NCBI GenBank assembly: GCA_014584395.1
Contig: JACTMY010000013.1
Location: 62,001-126,000, forward strand
DNA: 64,000 bases
Source: Planctomycetota bacterium
Lineage (GTDB): Bacteria; Planctomycetota; Planctomycetia; Gemmatales; HRBIN36
Direction: 5' to 3'
Shown piece by piece: positions 34,845 through 44,517 of this stretch. The notes beneath the pieces were generated by a model. It was not told where the DNA came from. It made no database searches and worked only from the letters and a program-made list of their open reading frames with translations. The position numbers and the translations under genes are program-made. How positions within the stretch are numbered: the stretch's first letter is position 1; the number at the start of each line of letters is the position of its first letter.

Positions 34845-36095
34845 ATGAATAAAGGATCGTGGTTGATGGTCTTCTGGCTAGCGCTTCTGCCGGGTTTCGC
34901 CATGGCGGAATCTCGGGAAGGCACCGTCCGTTCGCCGCGCGTGGAAGTGAGGGCGGGACCGAGCACGACCTATTACGCCACAAGCACCTTGGGACAAGGC
35001 GAGCGCATCGAGATCATCGGCCAGCGTTACGACTATTATGAAATCACGCCGCCGCCCGGATCGTTCAGCCTGGTCCCCGCCCAAAGCGTCACGCAGACCT
35101 CGGCCGCGTCGGGCATGGTCCAGTCGGACACGGAAACCATCATCGGCAGCACCAACCATGAGGCCATTTTGATCTGCCGAGGCGTGAAACTGCCTCGCGG
35201 TTACCTCGTGCAGATTCTGGATCGAACGTACGTGCACAGCCAAGGCCGTTCCGAGGCCATGTTCAAAATCCTGCCGCCCAAGGGCGAGTCGCGGTTCATT
35301 CCCATCGCAGCCGTGGAGGGGTCGTTCGGACCGGCCATCACTCCGGCCGGTTACGTGATTCCGCGGGAAATCATGCAGGATTTGCCGCCCGATCTGTCCC
35401 AGGCCCTACAGCAGGCCGAGGAAGCCTACAAGCACGGCCAGCAGACCGGGCATTGGCATGATGCCTTGGACAAATACACGAACCTTTCAAAGTCGCTCCA
35501 TCACTCGGTGAAAATGCTGGCTCTGAACCGGCTCGAATTCATCAAACAGCAGCAAACGCAGCCGCCGCGACCGTTGACCGGGGCCGGGAGTTCCATGCCC
35601 CGAAGGGAATTCGCCGTTTCGGGGGCGGGTCTGCCTCCGGGGAGTTGGCAGCCCCAAGGCACGCTGCCGCGCAGTTCCCTGCCGCCGGTAGCCAGCGCCG
35701 CTCCCAGCGGCCGTTCGGGCACGACCAGCAGCTTGACTTCCATGCCGCCATCTCCGACGGACACGACGACTCCCAGCACGACCTCGACGCAGGATCGACC
35801 TTCGGCCACGGCCCCCTCGGGCGCGCCGCCGGCTGCAGGCTCGGTGCCGGTGGTCAACCGCCGCGGCGTGGCGGGCTATTTGCGTCCTGGTTACCGCAGC
35901 GACGCGGGCCAGCCGCTTTATTATCTCACCAATAGTTCCGGCATGCTCATCACATATGTGACTCCGCAGATAGGGGTCGACTTGAAGCCCTATCTCGGTC
36001 GGACCGTCGAAGTGGAGGGCACGCCGATGATTCATCGTGCCGATCTGAATGGCAAGCACATGTCCGTTCGCAGCATCAAGCCCCTGGCCCAATAA
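34845..36095 (+). CDS. Secreted SH3-domain-like protein with Ser/Thr/Pro-rich linker
   Basis: 416 residues. A signal peptide (WLMVFWLALLPGFAMA) is followed by a bacterial-SH3-like domain (residues about 25-75: VEVRAGPSTTYYATSTLGQG, ERIEIIGQRYDYYEI). The middle is a helical segment (LSQALQQAEEAYKHGQQT) and a long low-complexity linker rich in Pro, Ser and Thr (about residues 240-335). The C-terminal 80 residues (LYYLTNSSGMLITYVTPQ, VDLKPYLGRTVEVEG) look like a small OB-like beta domain. This layout is common in planctomycete envelope proteins. Function unknown. Confidence 0.75.
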   Translation: MNKGSWLMVFWLALLPGFAMAESREGTVRSPRVEVRAGPSTTYYATSTLGQGERIEIIGQRYDYYEITPPPGSFSLVPAQSVTQTSAASGMVQSDTETIIGSTNHEAILICRGVKLPRGYLVQILDRTYVHSQGRSEAMFKILPPKGESRFIPIAAVEGSFGPAITPAGYVIPREIMQDLPPDLSQALQQAEEAYKHGQQTGHWHDALDKYTNLSKSLHHSVKMLALNRLEFIKQQQTQPPRPLTGAGSSMPRREFAVSGAGLPPGSWQPQGTLPRSSLPPVASAAPSGRSGTTSSLTSMPPSPTDTTTPSTTSTQDRPSATAPSGAPPAAGSVPVVNRRGVAGYLRPGYRSDAGQPLYYLTNSSGMLITYVTPQIGVDLKPYLGRTVEVEGTPMIHRADLNGKHMSVRSIKPLAQ

Positions 36096-36114
36096 ACCAG
36101 ATCGCCATGAGCCA

Positions 36115-36627
36115 TCAAGCCGTCGTGAGGTGCATGATCTGCTCCGACCAGGCGGGGAATTGGGCGGTCAGTTCATCGCGGCGGCCATGTTCATAATCGG
36201 CAAAGTCAAAACCGGGCGCCACGGTGCAACCTAAGAGCGCCCATCGCCCTCCGGGCCGCAAACGCGAACCCTGCCAAACGCCGCGCGGCACCAGGTGTTG
36301 GGGCTTCTGACCCACCAAAACGTCCGACCCAAGCACGGTCTGTTCGCCATGGCCGTCCGGGTGAAGCTGGAGCATGACGACCGGGTCGCCGGCGTAGAAA
36401 TGGAAGATCTCGTCGCTGCGCAGGCGATGGAGCGCGGAGAAGGTGTCTGCCGTGAGCAGATAATAAATGCACGTGCTGACGGCGCGGCCGCCGCTGTACC
36501 GCGCGGGCAAGGCCGAGGCGGGAAGCGACTCCGCCGACCGATAAGTTTCGACAAAATAGCCCCCCTCCTCGGGGTGGGGCTTTAGTCCCAAATGGCGGAT
36601 CAACTCCCCTGGGTCGATGTCAGGCAC
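36115..36627 (-). CDS. DUF985 cupin-domain protein
   Basis: 170 residues. LIRHLGLKPHPEEGGYFVET is the DUF985 (Cupin_5) N-terminal signature. IYYLLTADTFSALHRLRSDE and IFHFYAGDPVVMLQLHPDG are the cupin strands with possible metal ligands (His, Glu, His). The C-terminus (LLGCTVAPGFDFADYEHG) is the second family motif. The start is GTG. The product is a small cytoplasmic beta-barrel protein of unknown reaction. It follows the DUF1080 gene by 24 bases and converges with the SH3-like gene. Confidence 0.9.
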   Translation of the reverse strand: MPDIDPGELIRHLGLKPHPEEGGYFVETYRSAESLPASALPARYSGGRAVSTCIYYLLTADTFSALHRLRSDEIFHFYAGDPVVMLQLHPDGHGEQTVLGSDVLVGQKPQHLVPRGVWQGSRLRPGGRWALLGCTVAPGFDFADYEHGRRDELTAQFPAWSEQIMHLTTA

Positions 36628-36651
36628 GCGGCATCATCCTTGGCTCAAGGA

Positions 36652-37365
36652 CTATTGATCTTTCTTGAGTTCGCGAATGCGGATCGAGCGGTAATAAACC
36701 GGGTCGCCATGGTCCTGCAAACAAAGATGACCCTTTTGCGGCTTGGCGAAATGGGGCATGGAGGCGAATTTACTCGCCTTGACTTTCGCTTGCCATTCCT
36801 CGGAGTTGCGGTCATATTCGGCGACCTTTTCCCCATTGAGCCAATGCTCGACCTTGCCGTCGCGGCTGATGATCTTCGTGTCGTTCCATTCCCCCACGGG
36901 GCGGGTGACGTCCCGGCTGGGCGGATACAGGGCGTAGACCGAGGCGGCGCTCGTGATTTTGCGGCGGCCGTCGGGGTGCTTGGCGTTGTCGAGAATCTGA
37001 TATTCCGGCCCGGTCATGTAGGGGGCGTCTTGCTCCTCGGTGACGAAGTACATGATGCCGCTGTTGCTGCCGGGCGCCACTTTCCATTGCAGCCGCAATT
37101 CGAAATGGTCGAACTGATCGACGGTGATGATGTCGCCGCCGGCGCTCACGCGGGCCAAGGCCCCGTCCACGACTTGCCAGCCCTCGGGGCATTCCTTCTT
37201 GCGATAGCCCCGCCACCCCTCGGTGGTCTTGCCGTCAAAGAGCAGTCGGAAGCCCTGCTCTTTCTCTTCTCCCGTAAGCTGATTCGGCGCATCCTCCCGG
37301 CTGGCTGCCACCAAGGAAGCGGCGCAGAAACCGGTTAGCGTTAAGACGAGGCCCAAGGTTTTCAT
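36652..37365 (-). CDS. DUF1080 (3-keto-disaccharide hydrolase fold) secreted protein
   Basis: 237 residues. A signal peptide (TLGLVLTLTGFCAASLVAAS) is followed by the DUF1080 domain: RLLFDGKTTEGWRGY, WQVVDGALARV, FELRLQWKVAPGSNSGIMYF, GPEYQILDN and LCLQDHGDPVYYRSIRIREL. The laminarinase-like fold is very abundant in Planctomycetes, where members act on glycans or 3-keto-glycosides in the periplasm. The ATG at 37365 has GGAGCAACGACC before it. It is the first gene of a two-gene unit with the cupin. Confidence 0.93.
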   Translation of the reverse strand: MKTLGLVLTLTGFCAASLVAASREDAPNQLTGEEKEQGFRLLFDGKTTEGWRGYRKKECPEGWQVVDGALARVSAGGDIITVDQFDHFELRLQWKVAPGSNSGIMYFVTEEQDAPYMTGPEYQILDNAKHPDGRRKITSAASVYALYPPSRDVTRPVGEWNDTKIISRDGKVEHWLNGEKVAEYDRNSEEWQAKVKASKFASMPHFAKPQKGHLCLQDHGDPVYYRSIRIRELKKDQ

Positions 37366-37627
37366 GGTCGTTGCTCCATCGAGTGGCTGAACAGGCTTCG
37401 GACGATTGGGCATGACGGTTGACGTTTCTCTTTTGCCCATGGCCAGGTGTAATCGTCGGACATTGTAACAGCCCCGCTCCGCGGCGCAAACAGTCAAATC
37501 CGACCTGTCGCCGCGAACGCCGCGATTCTCCAGGAGCCATTACGGTTAAAAAAAGGGAGACCGGCCGCGCTTGGCAGGCCGATCTATGTGTATGATGAAG
37601 GTGGCAACCACAAGAGGAATTCAAGGC

Positions 37628-38059
37628 GTGACGACCCAGGCAAGCCCACCATCGGCATCTCCACGGCAACGGGCGCTGTTGCTCTTTGACGGGCAATGTC
37701 CCTTTTGTCTGAAGAGCGTCGGCGTGCTGCGGCGTTTGGATTGGCTTGGCAAGGTCCAATTCCAAAATGTGCGCGAACAGGAGCGCGTCCCTCGGCTGAC
37801 GCCCCCCTTGTCACCCGAACGCTTGCTCGAAGAAATGCACCTGGTGACCGCGGATCAGAAGCAGGTCTATCATGGGTTTGGGGCGTTCCGCTGGTTGGCC
37901 TGGCGGTTGCCGCTGCTCTGGCTGATCGCCCCGGTGCTCTACGTGCCTGGCATCCCGTGGCTGGGTCAGCGCATCTATCTATGGATCGCCCGGCACCGTT
38001 TTCAATTGGTCCCCTGCAAGCATGGCGTGTGCCGCTTGCCGCCCAAGTCGATGAAGTGA
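37628..38059 (+). CDS. DCC-family thiol-disulfide oxidoreductase-like protein
   Basis: About 143 residues. ALLLFDGQCPFCLKSVGVLR has the DCC family DGxCxxC motif. HGFGAFRWLAWRLPLLW and IARHRFQLVPC give the later motif and hydrophobic helix. The protein may reduce disulfides but this DUF393 family is uncharacterised. The start is not settled: the GTG at 37628 has AGAGG about 11 bases upstream; an ATG at 37571 or 37586 is possible. It precedes the FAD-dependent oxidoreductase gene by 28 bases. Confidence 0.82.
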   Translation: MTTQASPPSASPRQRALLLFDGQCPFCLKSVGVLRRLDWLGKVQFQNVREQERVPRLTPPLSPERLLEEMHLVTADQKQVYHGFGAFRWLAWRLPLLWLIAPVLYVPGIPWLGQRIYLWIARHRFQLVPCKHGVCRLPPKSMK

Positions 38060-38087
38060 GTTCAACCCCCTAGCGATTCTAAAGGTC

Positions 38088-39701
38088 ATGCCGATCCGCG
38101 TCTCCAACATTCGCCTTGGCATCGAAGAGAGTGAAGCTGCCCTGCCCCAACGGCTGGCGGGCTTGCTTTCCGTCAAACCCGGGGACGTGCTCTCCTGGCG
38201 CATCCTGCGGAAGTCCCTCGATGCCCGCGACCCGCTTGACCTCGCGTTTGTTTATTCGGTGGAAGCCCGGCTCGTGGAACGGGAAGCGGAAGCCATTGAG
38301 CGCATCAACCGCCGCCAGCGCCCGCAGCGTGCGGATTGGTACGAGGAAGTCCCCTTTCGTCTGCCCGAACCTGGCCAGGAGTCTTTAACGCATCAGCCGG
38401 TCATCGTGGGTTCGGGTCCGGGGGGATTGGCGGCGGCCTATTTCCTGGCGGAAGCGGGGTATCAACCGCTTCTCCTGGAACGCGGCGCCCCCGTATCGCA
38501 GCGCATCCGCGACGTGGCGGCCTTTGACGCCGGGGGACCGCATCAACCCGAAAGCAATTATCTCTTCGGCGAGGGCGGCGCGGGGACGTTCAGCGACGGC
38601 AAACTGACCTATCGCGGTTCCGGCCCCGAGGTGCGGCGCATTCTGGAAATGTACGCCGAGTGCAAGGGCAAACCATCCATCGTGTATGAACATCGTCCGC
38701 ATTTGGGCAGCAACCGCTTGCCCGCGGTGGTCAAGGCCCAAAGGCAGCGCATCGAAGCCATGGGCGGCACAATGCGTTTTCATTGCCGCGTCGAGGACCT
38801 GGATCTGGCCGATGGCCGGGTGCGCGGACTGGCCACCAGTTCGGGCTATATCCCTGCCCAGGTGGTCATTCTCGCCATTGGCCACAGTGCCCGCGACACC
38901 TATCGGATGTTGCTCCAGCGCGGCGTGCCGCTGGCGCCCAAGGCGTTTCAATTGGGTTTGCGCATCGAGCAGCCCCAGGAAAGCATTAATCGCCATTGCT
39001 ATGGCGCGCAGCGGCTCGAAGATCGGCTCGGCGCGGCTCAATATGCCATCGTCGCCAAGGGAGGCGGGATGGATGTCTTTAGCTTTTGCATGTGCGCGGG
39101 AGGATACATCATGCCGAGCGTGTCCACGCCGGAGGCATTTTGCACCAACGGCATGAGTTTGTCGAAACACGATTCCCCGTTCGCCAACAGCGGCCTGGTG
39201 GCCACGCTGGAACCCGCACGCTTCGGCTCCGACCATCCCCTCGCCGGCATGATGCTGCAAGAGAAATTGGAACGGCGGGCGTTCGCGTTGGGGCGGCGCA
39301 ACTATCTTTGTCCCATTCAATGGGCCAAGGATTTTCTGGCGGAGCGGCTGAGCCAGGGCGTCTTGCCGAGCAGCTATCCGCGCGGCGTCGTGCCGGCGGA
39401 CCTCCGCGAGGTGCTGCCCAGTGAAGTCGCGCGGGCCATGCACCTGGCGCTGCCCATCATGGACCGGAAATGGCGGGGGCGCTTTCTCGAACAGGCCACG
39501 CTGGTCGGCCCGGAAACGCGCGGCAGCGCGCCCGTGCGCATCCTCCGGCGCGACGAGACGCGAACCAGTCCAGATTGGGAGGGCCTGTATCCCGTTGGGG
39601 AAGGCGCGGGCTATGCGGGGGGGATTGTCAGCGCCGCCGTGGACGGCCTGCGTTCGGCGCTGGCGATCATCCAGCGCTATGCACCGCTGCGAAAAACTTG
39701 A
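38088..39701 (+). CDS. FAD-dependent oxidoreductase (COG2509 type)
   Basis: 537 residues. The dinucleotide-binding motif is VIVGSGPGGLAAAYFLAEAG at about residue 105, after an N-terminal region of about 100 residues (LSWRILRKSLDARDPLDLAF) typical of the COG2509 group. Later landmarks are ESNYLFGEGGAGTFSDGKLT, VILAIGHSARDTYRML, FCMCAGGYIMPSVST and the C-terminal FAD strand LYPVGEGAGYAGGIVSAAVD. Members are often annotated simply as FAD-dependent dehydrogenases; substrate unknown. It is probably co-transcribed with the DCC-family gene. Confidence 0.9.
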   Translation: MPIRVSNIRLGIEESEAALPQRLAGLLSVKPGDVLSWRILRKSLDARDPLDLAFVYSVEARLVEREAEAIERINRRQRPQRADWYEEVPFRLPEPGQESLTHQPVIVGSGPGGLAAAYFLAEAGYQPLLLERGAPVSQRIRDVAAFDAGGPHQPESNYLFGEGGAGTFSDGKLTYRGSGPEVRRILEMYAECKGKPSIVYEHRPHLGSNRLPAVVKAQRQRIEAMGGTMRFHCRVEDLDLADGRVRGLATSSGYIPAQVVILAIGHSARDTYRMLLQRGVPLAPKAFQLGLRIEQPQESINRHCYGAQRLEDRLGAAQYAIVAKGGGMDVFSFCMCAGGYIMPSVSTPEAFCTNGMSLSKHDSPFANSGLVATLEPARFGSDHPLAGMMLQEKLERRAFALGRRNYLCPIQWAKDFLAERLSQGVLPSSYPRGVVPADLREVLPSEVARAMHLALPIMDRKWRGRFLEQATLVGPETRGSAPVRILRRDETRTSPDWEGLYPVGEGAGYAGGIVSAAVDGLRSALAIIQRYAPLRKT

Positions 39702-39727
39702 GAACGCAAGCCTGAAAGCTTCTGCCA

Positions 39728-40390
39728 TCACTCGGACAGATTCGGTTCTTCTTGCACGAATTGCTCAAAGGCCTTGAGCGCGACTTGCAGGTCGTTTTCC
39801 CTTGGAATGAGCAGCGCGCGCAGACGGCCGCGCAGGATCACCCCTTTCTCCAAATCGTGGCCAAAAAGCTGCTGCCGCAAGAGGCCATGGCTGAATTCCA
39901 GACCCGCGGCATCATGCGGATGGAGCATCTCGATATAGGTCCAGGGACTTTGCTCGAAGCGCCCCATGGCCAGGGGAAAGGAGGAGGTGTCCACGACCTC
40001 GATTTGGCCGAACGGCAGTTGCGTCAAGGTCTGCAGATACAACCCATGCCACAGACCCGGCGTCAGAGCGGAGATTTCCAGGTCGATCTGGCGAGCGGAC
40101 CGCACTTGCCAATGGGCATGGCATTCGACGGGCCGGTTCGGCGTGGGGAGATATTTCACGAGCAAGGTGTCCTGGCGGCACACGACCTCGGGAACGAAGC
40201 CGGGTTCGGCCAATGGTTTCTTGCCCAGATCATTGGCATCGACGATTTCCAAGCCCAGCACCGGGCCAAAGGCGATGCCCAATTCCTCTTCCCTGATCAT
40301 CAGCCCCGTCATGGGATCGCAATCGACGCGCAGGCCGTTCAACGCTCCCGTGAAATGTCCCTGGCTCGGCTGCCACTGAAATGCGGACAT
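39728..40390 (-). CDS. Hypothetical protein
   Basis: 220 residues, no signal peptide or membrane segment. It is mostly strands: FTGALNGLRVDCDPMTGLMI, AFGPVLGLEIVDAN, LLVKYLPTPNRPVECHAHWQ, QIDLEISALTPGLWHGLYLQ. A C-terminal helix (LQVALKAFEQFVQEE) ends it. The pattern suggests a beta-sandwich but I recognise no family. It lies 81 bases downstream of RNase R on the same strand, so it may share its transcript. Confidence 0.6.
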   Translation of the reverse strand: MSAFQWQPSQGHFTGALNGLRVDCDPMTGLMIREEELGIAFGPVLGLEIVDANDLGKKPLAEPGFVPEVVCRQDTLLVKYLPTPNRPVECHAHWQVRSARQIDLEISALTPGLWHGLYLQTLTQLPFGQIEVVDTSSFPLAMGRFEQSPWTYIEMLHPHDAAGLEFSHGLLRQQLFGHDLEKGVILRGRLRALLIPRENDLQVALKAFEQFVQEEPNLSE

Positions 40391-40471
40391 GGCTTTCCCC
40401 TTGATCGCGGCTCTCAGGTGATCGACGGCCAGACGGCGAGCGGGTTGTGATTCATCGGCTCAACTCTCTAT

Positions 40472-42709
40472 TCATCGCTGCCGCCGGCCTCGACGGCGTC
40501 TTTCATCTTGAACTCTCGGCTCCGGATCGGCCAGCTTAAAATCGAGTTGCCGGCGCTGGATGTCCACGCGCGCCACTTTGACCTTGACCCTGTCGCCCAG
40601 GCGAAAGCGCCGCTGCTGGCGGCGTCCCACAAGGCTGAAGCTGCGCTCATCGTAGTAATAATCATCATCGGTGAGGGAGTTGACGTGGACGAGTCCCTCC
40701 ACGGGCAGCGCGGCCGCCTGCCCGAAGAAACCATATTCCTCCACGCCCGTGAGCAAGATTTCCATCTCCATGCCGAGGCGGCTGCTCAAATAGGTGAGGA
40801 GCTTGAGCTTAACCAACTCCATTTCGGCCCGGTCGGCCCGGCGCTCGGTGAAGCTGCAATGCTCGCCCAGCGCGACCAATTCCCCTTCATCGTTGCCGGC
40901 CCGCTTGTTGCGCCGGAGCCGATGCACCAGCCGATGGATCAACAAGTCCGGATAGCGGCGAATCGGCGAAGTGAAGTGGCAGTAATGCTTGCTGGCCAGG
41001 GCGTAATGGCCGTCTTCCTCGGGCGTGTATTCCGCTTGCTTGAGGCTGCGCAGCAAGGCATAGTGCACGGCGTGCCGCTGCGGCTGGTTCGCCGACTCCT
41101 CGAGCAAGCGCTGCAGTTGAAAGCGGTCCGTGGGGCGATCGATGTTGACCTTGTATCCCAGGCCCTTGACGAAATGGATGAATTGTTCGAGCTTGAGGGG
41201 GTCCGGGGCGGCATGGACGCGGCGCAGAAACGGCACCTGATGCTGCTGTAAAAACTCGGCCACGGCTTCGTTGGTGGCCAGCATGAATTCTTCGATGATC
41301 TGATTGGAGATGCCGCGTTCGACGAAGTGAGCGCCGGCCATCTGGCCGTGATCGTCGTACTCCAATTCGACTTCGGGCATGTTCAATTCCAGGGCGCCGC
41401 GCTTCTTGCGGCGTTCGTGCAGGATCAGGGCAAAGTCCTTCATCTGCTTGAGCATGTCGAGCACCGCGGGGGGGCATGGCGCCGACTTGGGAGGCGCATC
41501 CGATCCGGCCTCCTGGCTGCGCCAGGGCAATTTCCCCAGGTGCTTGCGGGGGTGGCCGTCGAGCAAGGCCGTGGCTTCCGCATAGGCAAAGCGATGCTGG
41601 ACGCTCACCACGCCAGGGACGATCTCGGCATGGACGCGCTCCCCCTTGGCCGTGAACTCCATGCGCACGCTATGGGTATAGCGGAGGCGCTTCTCTTGCA
41701 GGCTGGCCACGCCGTTGGAAATCAATTCCGGTATCATCGGCAACACCCGCCGCGGCAAGTAGACGCTCGTGCCGCGCTGCTTCGCTTCACGATCCATCAG
41801 GCTCCCCGGGGGGACGAAGTGGCTGACGTCGGCGACGTGCACCGTTAAATGCCAATGATGTTTGCGGGGGTCATAACTCAGGCTGACGGCGTCGTCGAAA
41901 TCATGGGCGTCGGCGGGGTCGATGGTGATGACCAGTTGTTCGCGGAAATCGACGCGGCCCGCAAGGTCGTTTTCATCAAATGATGCCACGATCTGCCTGG
42001 CTTCCGAGAGCACGTCGGGAGGAAACACGTCCGGCAAAGCGAAAGCCCGAATGATGGACAACGTGTCTACGCCCGGTTGCCCTCGGGGTCCAATGACCTC
42101 GGTGATGACGCCCTCCCCCGCGGCTTGGGGCGAGGGGAAGCGGATCATTTCGAAAACCACCTTGTCTTCGGGCTTGGCCCCCTTCGCGCCGGCGTCGCCG
42201 ACCCAGATGGGTTCGTGAAACGTGGTGCCATCGACGGCCACGTAACCGCCGTCGGAGCGAATGAAGTAGGTGCCGACAAACTGCTGGGTTTGCCGCTCAA
42301 CGACGCGCACGATTTCACCTTGCGGCGAGCGGTCGCGCTGTTTGGGTTTTTTCGTCAAGCGCACGAGCACTTCATCACCAGTCGAGGCATCTGCGACCCC
42401 TTGCGCGGGGATGTACACCTCGCCGGCGTCCCGCTTGACCGTGCTGGGAGCATGGACGCGGACGATGCCCGCCCCCGAGGCAAGCTTGCGAAATACGCCC
42501 GTGACGGTGCCGTGCGGCTTGGCGGGCTGGATGGTCTGGCCCTTGCCCACTTCCAGCCGGCCTTCCTTGATCAAATGCTGAAGGAGATGGCGAAAGTTGG
42601 GGTAATCGACCTGGGGTACGCCCAGCCGGCGGGCCAAGGCCTTGGCCTTTAAGGGCTGATACTGCGGCTTACCTACCAGAAGCATCAACTGGGTCATCAA
42701 GTCGGGCAT
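40472..42709 (-). CDS. rnr: Ribonuclease R
   Basis: 745 residues. The RNB catalytic signature is DPADAHDFDDAVSLSYD, with Asp residues coordinating Mg. An N-terminal winged-helix region and cold-shock domains precede it. RYTHSVRMEFTAKG and YCHFTSPIRRYPDLLIHRLV are the downstream RNB motifs. An S1 domain (ILLTGVEEYGFFGQAAALPV, EGLVHVNSL) and a basic tail (RRRRGRRQR) end it. It degrades structured RNA 3' to 5'. The basic C-terminus helps unwind RNA in the E. coli enzyme. The YhaM-like exonuclease gene lies about 500 bases upstream on the same strand, so two RNA-decay genes cluster here. Confidence 0.96.
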   Translation of the reverse strand: MPDLMTQLMLLVGKPQYQPLKAKALARRLGVPQVDYPNFRHLLQHLIKEGRLEVGKGQTIQPAKPHGTVTGVFRKLASGAGIVRVHAPSTVKRDAGEVYIPAQGVADASTGDEVLVRLTKKPKQRDRSPQGEIVRVVERQTQQFVGTYFIRSDGGYVAVDGTTFHEPIWVGDAGAKGAKPEDKVVFEMIRFPSPQAAGEGVITEVIGPRGQPGVDTLSIIRAFALPDVFPPDVLSEARQIVASFDENDLAGRVDFREQLVITIDPADAHDFDDAVSLSYDPRKHHWHLTVHVADVSHFVPPGSLMDREAKQRGTSVYLPRRVLPMIPELISNGVASLQEKRLRYTHSVRMEFTAKGERVHAEIVPGVVSVQHRFAYAEATALLDGHPRKHLGKLPWRSQEAGSDAPPKSAPCPPAVLDMLKQMKDFALILHERRKKRGALELNMPEVELEYDDHGQMAGAHFVERGISNQIIEEFMLATNEAVAEFLQQHQVPFLRRVHAAPDPLKLEQFIHFVKGLGYKVNIDRPTDRFQLQRLLEESANQPQRHAVHYALLRSLKQAEYTPEEDGHYALASKHYCHFTSPIRRYPDLLIHRLVHRLRRNKRAGNDEGELVALGEHCSFTERRADRAEMELVKLKLLTYLSSRLGMEMEILLTGVEEYGFFGQAAALPVEGLVHVNSLTDDDYYYDERSFSLVGRRQQRRFRLGDRVKVKVARVDIQRRQLDFKLADPEPRVQDERRRRGRRQR

Positions 42710-42825
42710 GATGCCTGCCTATCGGTCAAGGTCGTTCCGTGGCTGAAAGCAGCTTAGACTGGAGCATTCCTTCGACGCTGCAATAGAGTGGAGACGTTCA
42801 TCCACCGGGTCAAGGTTCGAAGAGG

Positions 42826-43140
42826 TTAATGGCGCACGCGCAGATTGCTCGTTTCCCGCAACACCTGGGCGATAAACCATTCGAGGAAGACCCAGCCCAA
42901 GAGAAACATGCCCAGGCCAATGCCTTCCAACGGCCAATCCAACCAATGGTCGATCCAATACAGCAGAACCAATCCCAGGACCACCAAGGTAAACTTGAGC
43001 AGGCTGATGATGAAGCCGTTTTCGTAATAAATGCCCAGGTCGCAGTGCGGGCAGTGCAAATGATTGATGTAACTGCCCAGCGGAATGGCCCAGACGCCAA
43101 TATCCTCATGGCACCGAGGACAGTTTTTACCTCCGTTCAT
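42826..43140 (-). CDS. Small zinc-ribbon membrane protein
   Basis: 104 residues. Two CxxC pairs (NCPRCHED, LHCPHCDLG) form a zinc ribbon in the first 35 residues, followed by two membrane segments (ISLLKFTLVVLGLVLLYWID, LGMFLLGWVFLEWFI). It resembles DUF983-type proteins but the match is weak. The start at 43140 is supported by GGGAGAGAAGAAA upstream; the longer frame to 43170 is not. Confidence 0.65.
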   Translation of the reverse strand: MNGGKNCPRCHEDIGVWAIPLGSYINHLHCPHCDLGIYYENGFIISLLKFTLVVLGLVLLYWIDHWLDWPLEGIGLGMFLLGWVFLEWFIAQVLRETSNLRVRH

Positions 43141-43224
43141 GCCGTTTCTTCTCTCCCGTTCCTGAAACAACGAATACCAACGACGGTGGAGTCAGGGTTC
43201 AAGCAAGCCGCGCAAGCGAGCGGT

Positions 43225-44223
43225 TCAATCCTCGAGCGGCGCGTCTTCCGCATTCGTCGAGACGCCTCCCTTGTAGAGTTTGCGTTGCAAGGCTTGATTG
43301 TAAGGCGTCCAGGCGGACGTGGAGCCGCGATCCTCGCGGATGTCGCGCAGCAGGCTGTGAAGTTTGGCGTCAAGGTTGTCGAGACAATGCACTGCCATGG
43401 CTTCGGGGGTCATGGGCAGCTTGGGGCTGCCGTATTCATGGGAGCCATGATGGGCGAGAATGACATGCTTGAGCCGCCAGGCAAGCTCATCGGGAAACTT
43501 TTCCCCCACCAATTGCTCGACTTCGCGCATTTTTTCGTTGAGCATTTCCACGCCGATGACCATGTGGCCGATCAATTGGCCTTCATCGGTGTAGCTGAAG
43601 GAACGATCGAACGTCAGCTCGCGCACCTTGCCGAGATCGTGCAAGAACAGTCCCACGAGCACGAGGTCCTTGTCCAGGCCGGGATACAGCGGCAAGACGC
43701 GATCCGCGATCTCCAACAGCTTGACAATGTGTTCGAGCAAGCCGCCGACATAGGCGTGATGATTGCGCACGCCGGCGGGCACCTTGGCGAGGGAGGCCAT
43801 GAAGCGTTCGTCCATGAGGAAGACTTGCACGAGCGCTTTCAGGTTCGGTTGTTGCACCTTGTTGAGCGCCTGCTTGAGCTTTTCTTGGAGCTTGGACAAG
43901 TCCTGCTCGGTGTGCGGCAGGAAATCGGCCACGTCCATCTTCTCGCTGGGGACGACCGTCACCGAGGAAAGGATGACTTGCAGCGCCCCTTGAAACGATT
44001 GCACCTTGCCGCGCGCTTGGATGAAGTCGCCCGAGTCGAATTGCCGGGATAGATGTTCGGTGGCGTTCCACAGCCGCCCTGTGATCTGGCCCGAGCGATC
44101 GCGCAGCTCGATTTGCAGATAAGGATTGCCTTGCCGATTCGTGCGCAGTTGTTTGTCGCCGACCAGGAAAACATCATCCAAGCTGTCGCCATCCAAGAGT
44201 TGGCGAATATAGCGGCGTGCCAT
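43225..44223 (-). CDS. YhaM-like 3'-5' exoribonuclease: OB-fold and HD domain
   Basis: 332 residues. Residues 15-90 are an OB nucleic-acid-binding domain (YLQIELRDRSGQITGRLWNA, IQARGKVQSFQGALQVIL). Then a helical linker leads to an HD phosphohydrolase domain: VRNHHAYVGGLLEHIVKLLE, LVLVGLFLHDLGKVREL (HD pair) and ILAHHGSHEYGSPKLP. OB plus HD in this order is the YhaM/CBF1 family of 3' to 5' exonucleases in Firmicutes. The ATG at 44223 is used; the frame reads further upstream without homology. Confidence 0.85.
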   Translation of the reverse strand: MARRYIRQLLDGDSLDDVFLVGDKQLRTNRQGNPYLQIELRDRSGQITGRLWNATEHLSRQFDSGDFIQARGKVQSFQGALQVILSSVTVVPSEKMDVADFLPHTEQDLSKLQEKLKQALNKVQQPNLKALVQVFLMDERFMASLAKVPAGVRNHHAYVGGLLEHIVKLLEIADRVLPLYPGLDKDLVLVGLFLHDLGKVRELTFDRSFSYTDEGQLIGHMVIGVEMLNEKMREVEQLVGEKFPDELAWRLKHVILAHHGSHEYGSPKLPMTPEAMAVHCLDNLDAKLHSLLRDIREDRGSTSAWTPYNQALQRKLYKGGVSTNAEDAPLED

Positions 44224-44517
44224 GGGCAAAACTTTCGCGGCTGGAGGACAGGGCGGTTTGGCTTGACTCTGATATAAGATATGATGCGACATCGGCAGGG
44301 TGAAGGCAATCGCCTGGTGCGCGCCTGGGCCGCGATCCGCGCTGGCCCAACCGAGCGCCGCGTCAATGCAAGCCGCGCTCGGCTCGGAAATCTTGCCGGA
44401 ACGAAGCAGGAATTTCATTCACCTGGACGGTGATGCCGGGTTATCCTTAACGGTTCAGAAGTTTGGTTTCACAGCGTCTTGCACCATGAACGGCATGTCC
44501 TAGAGGAGCTAACGAAG

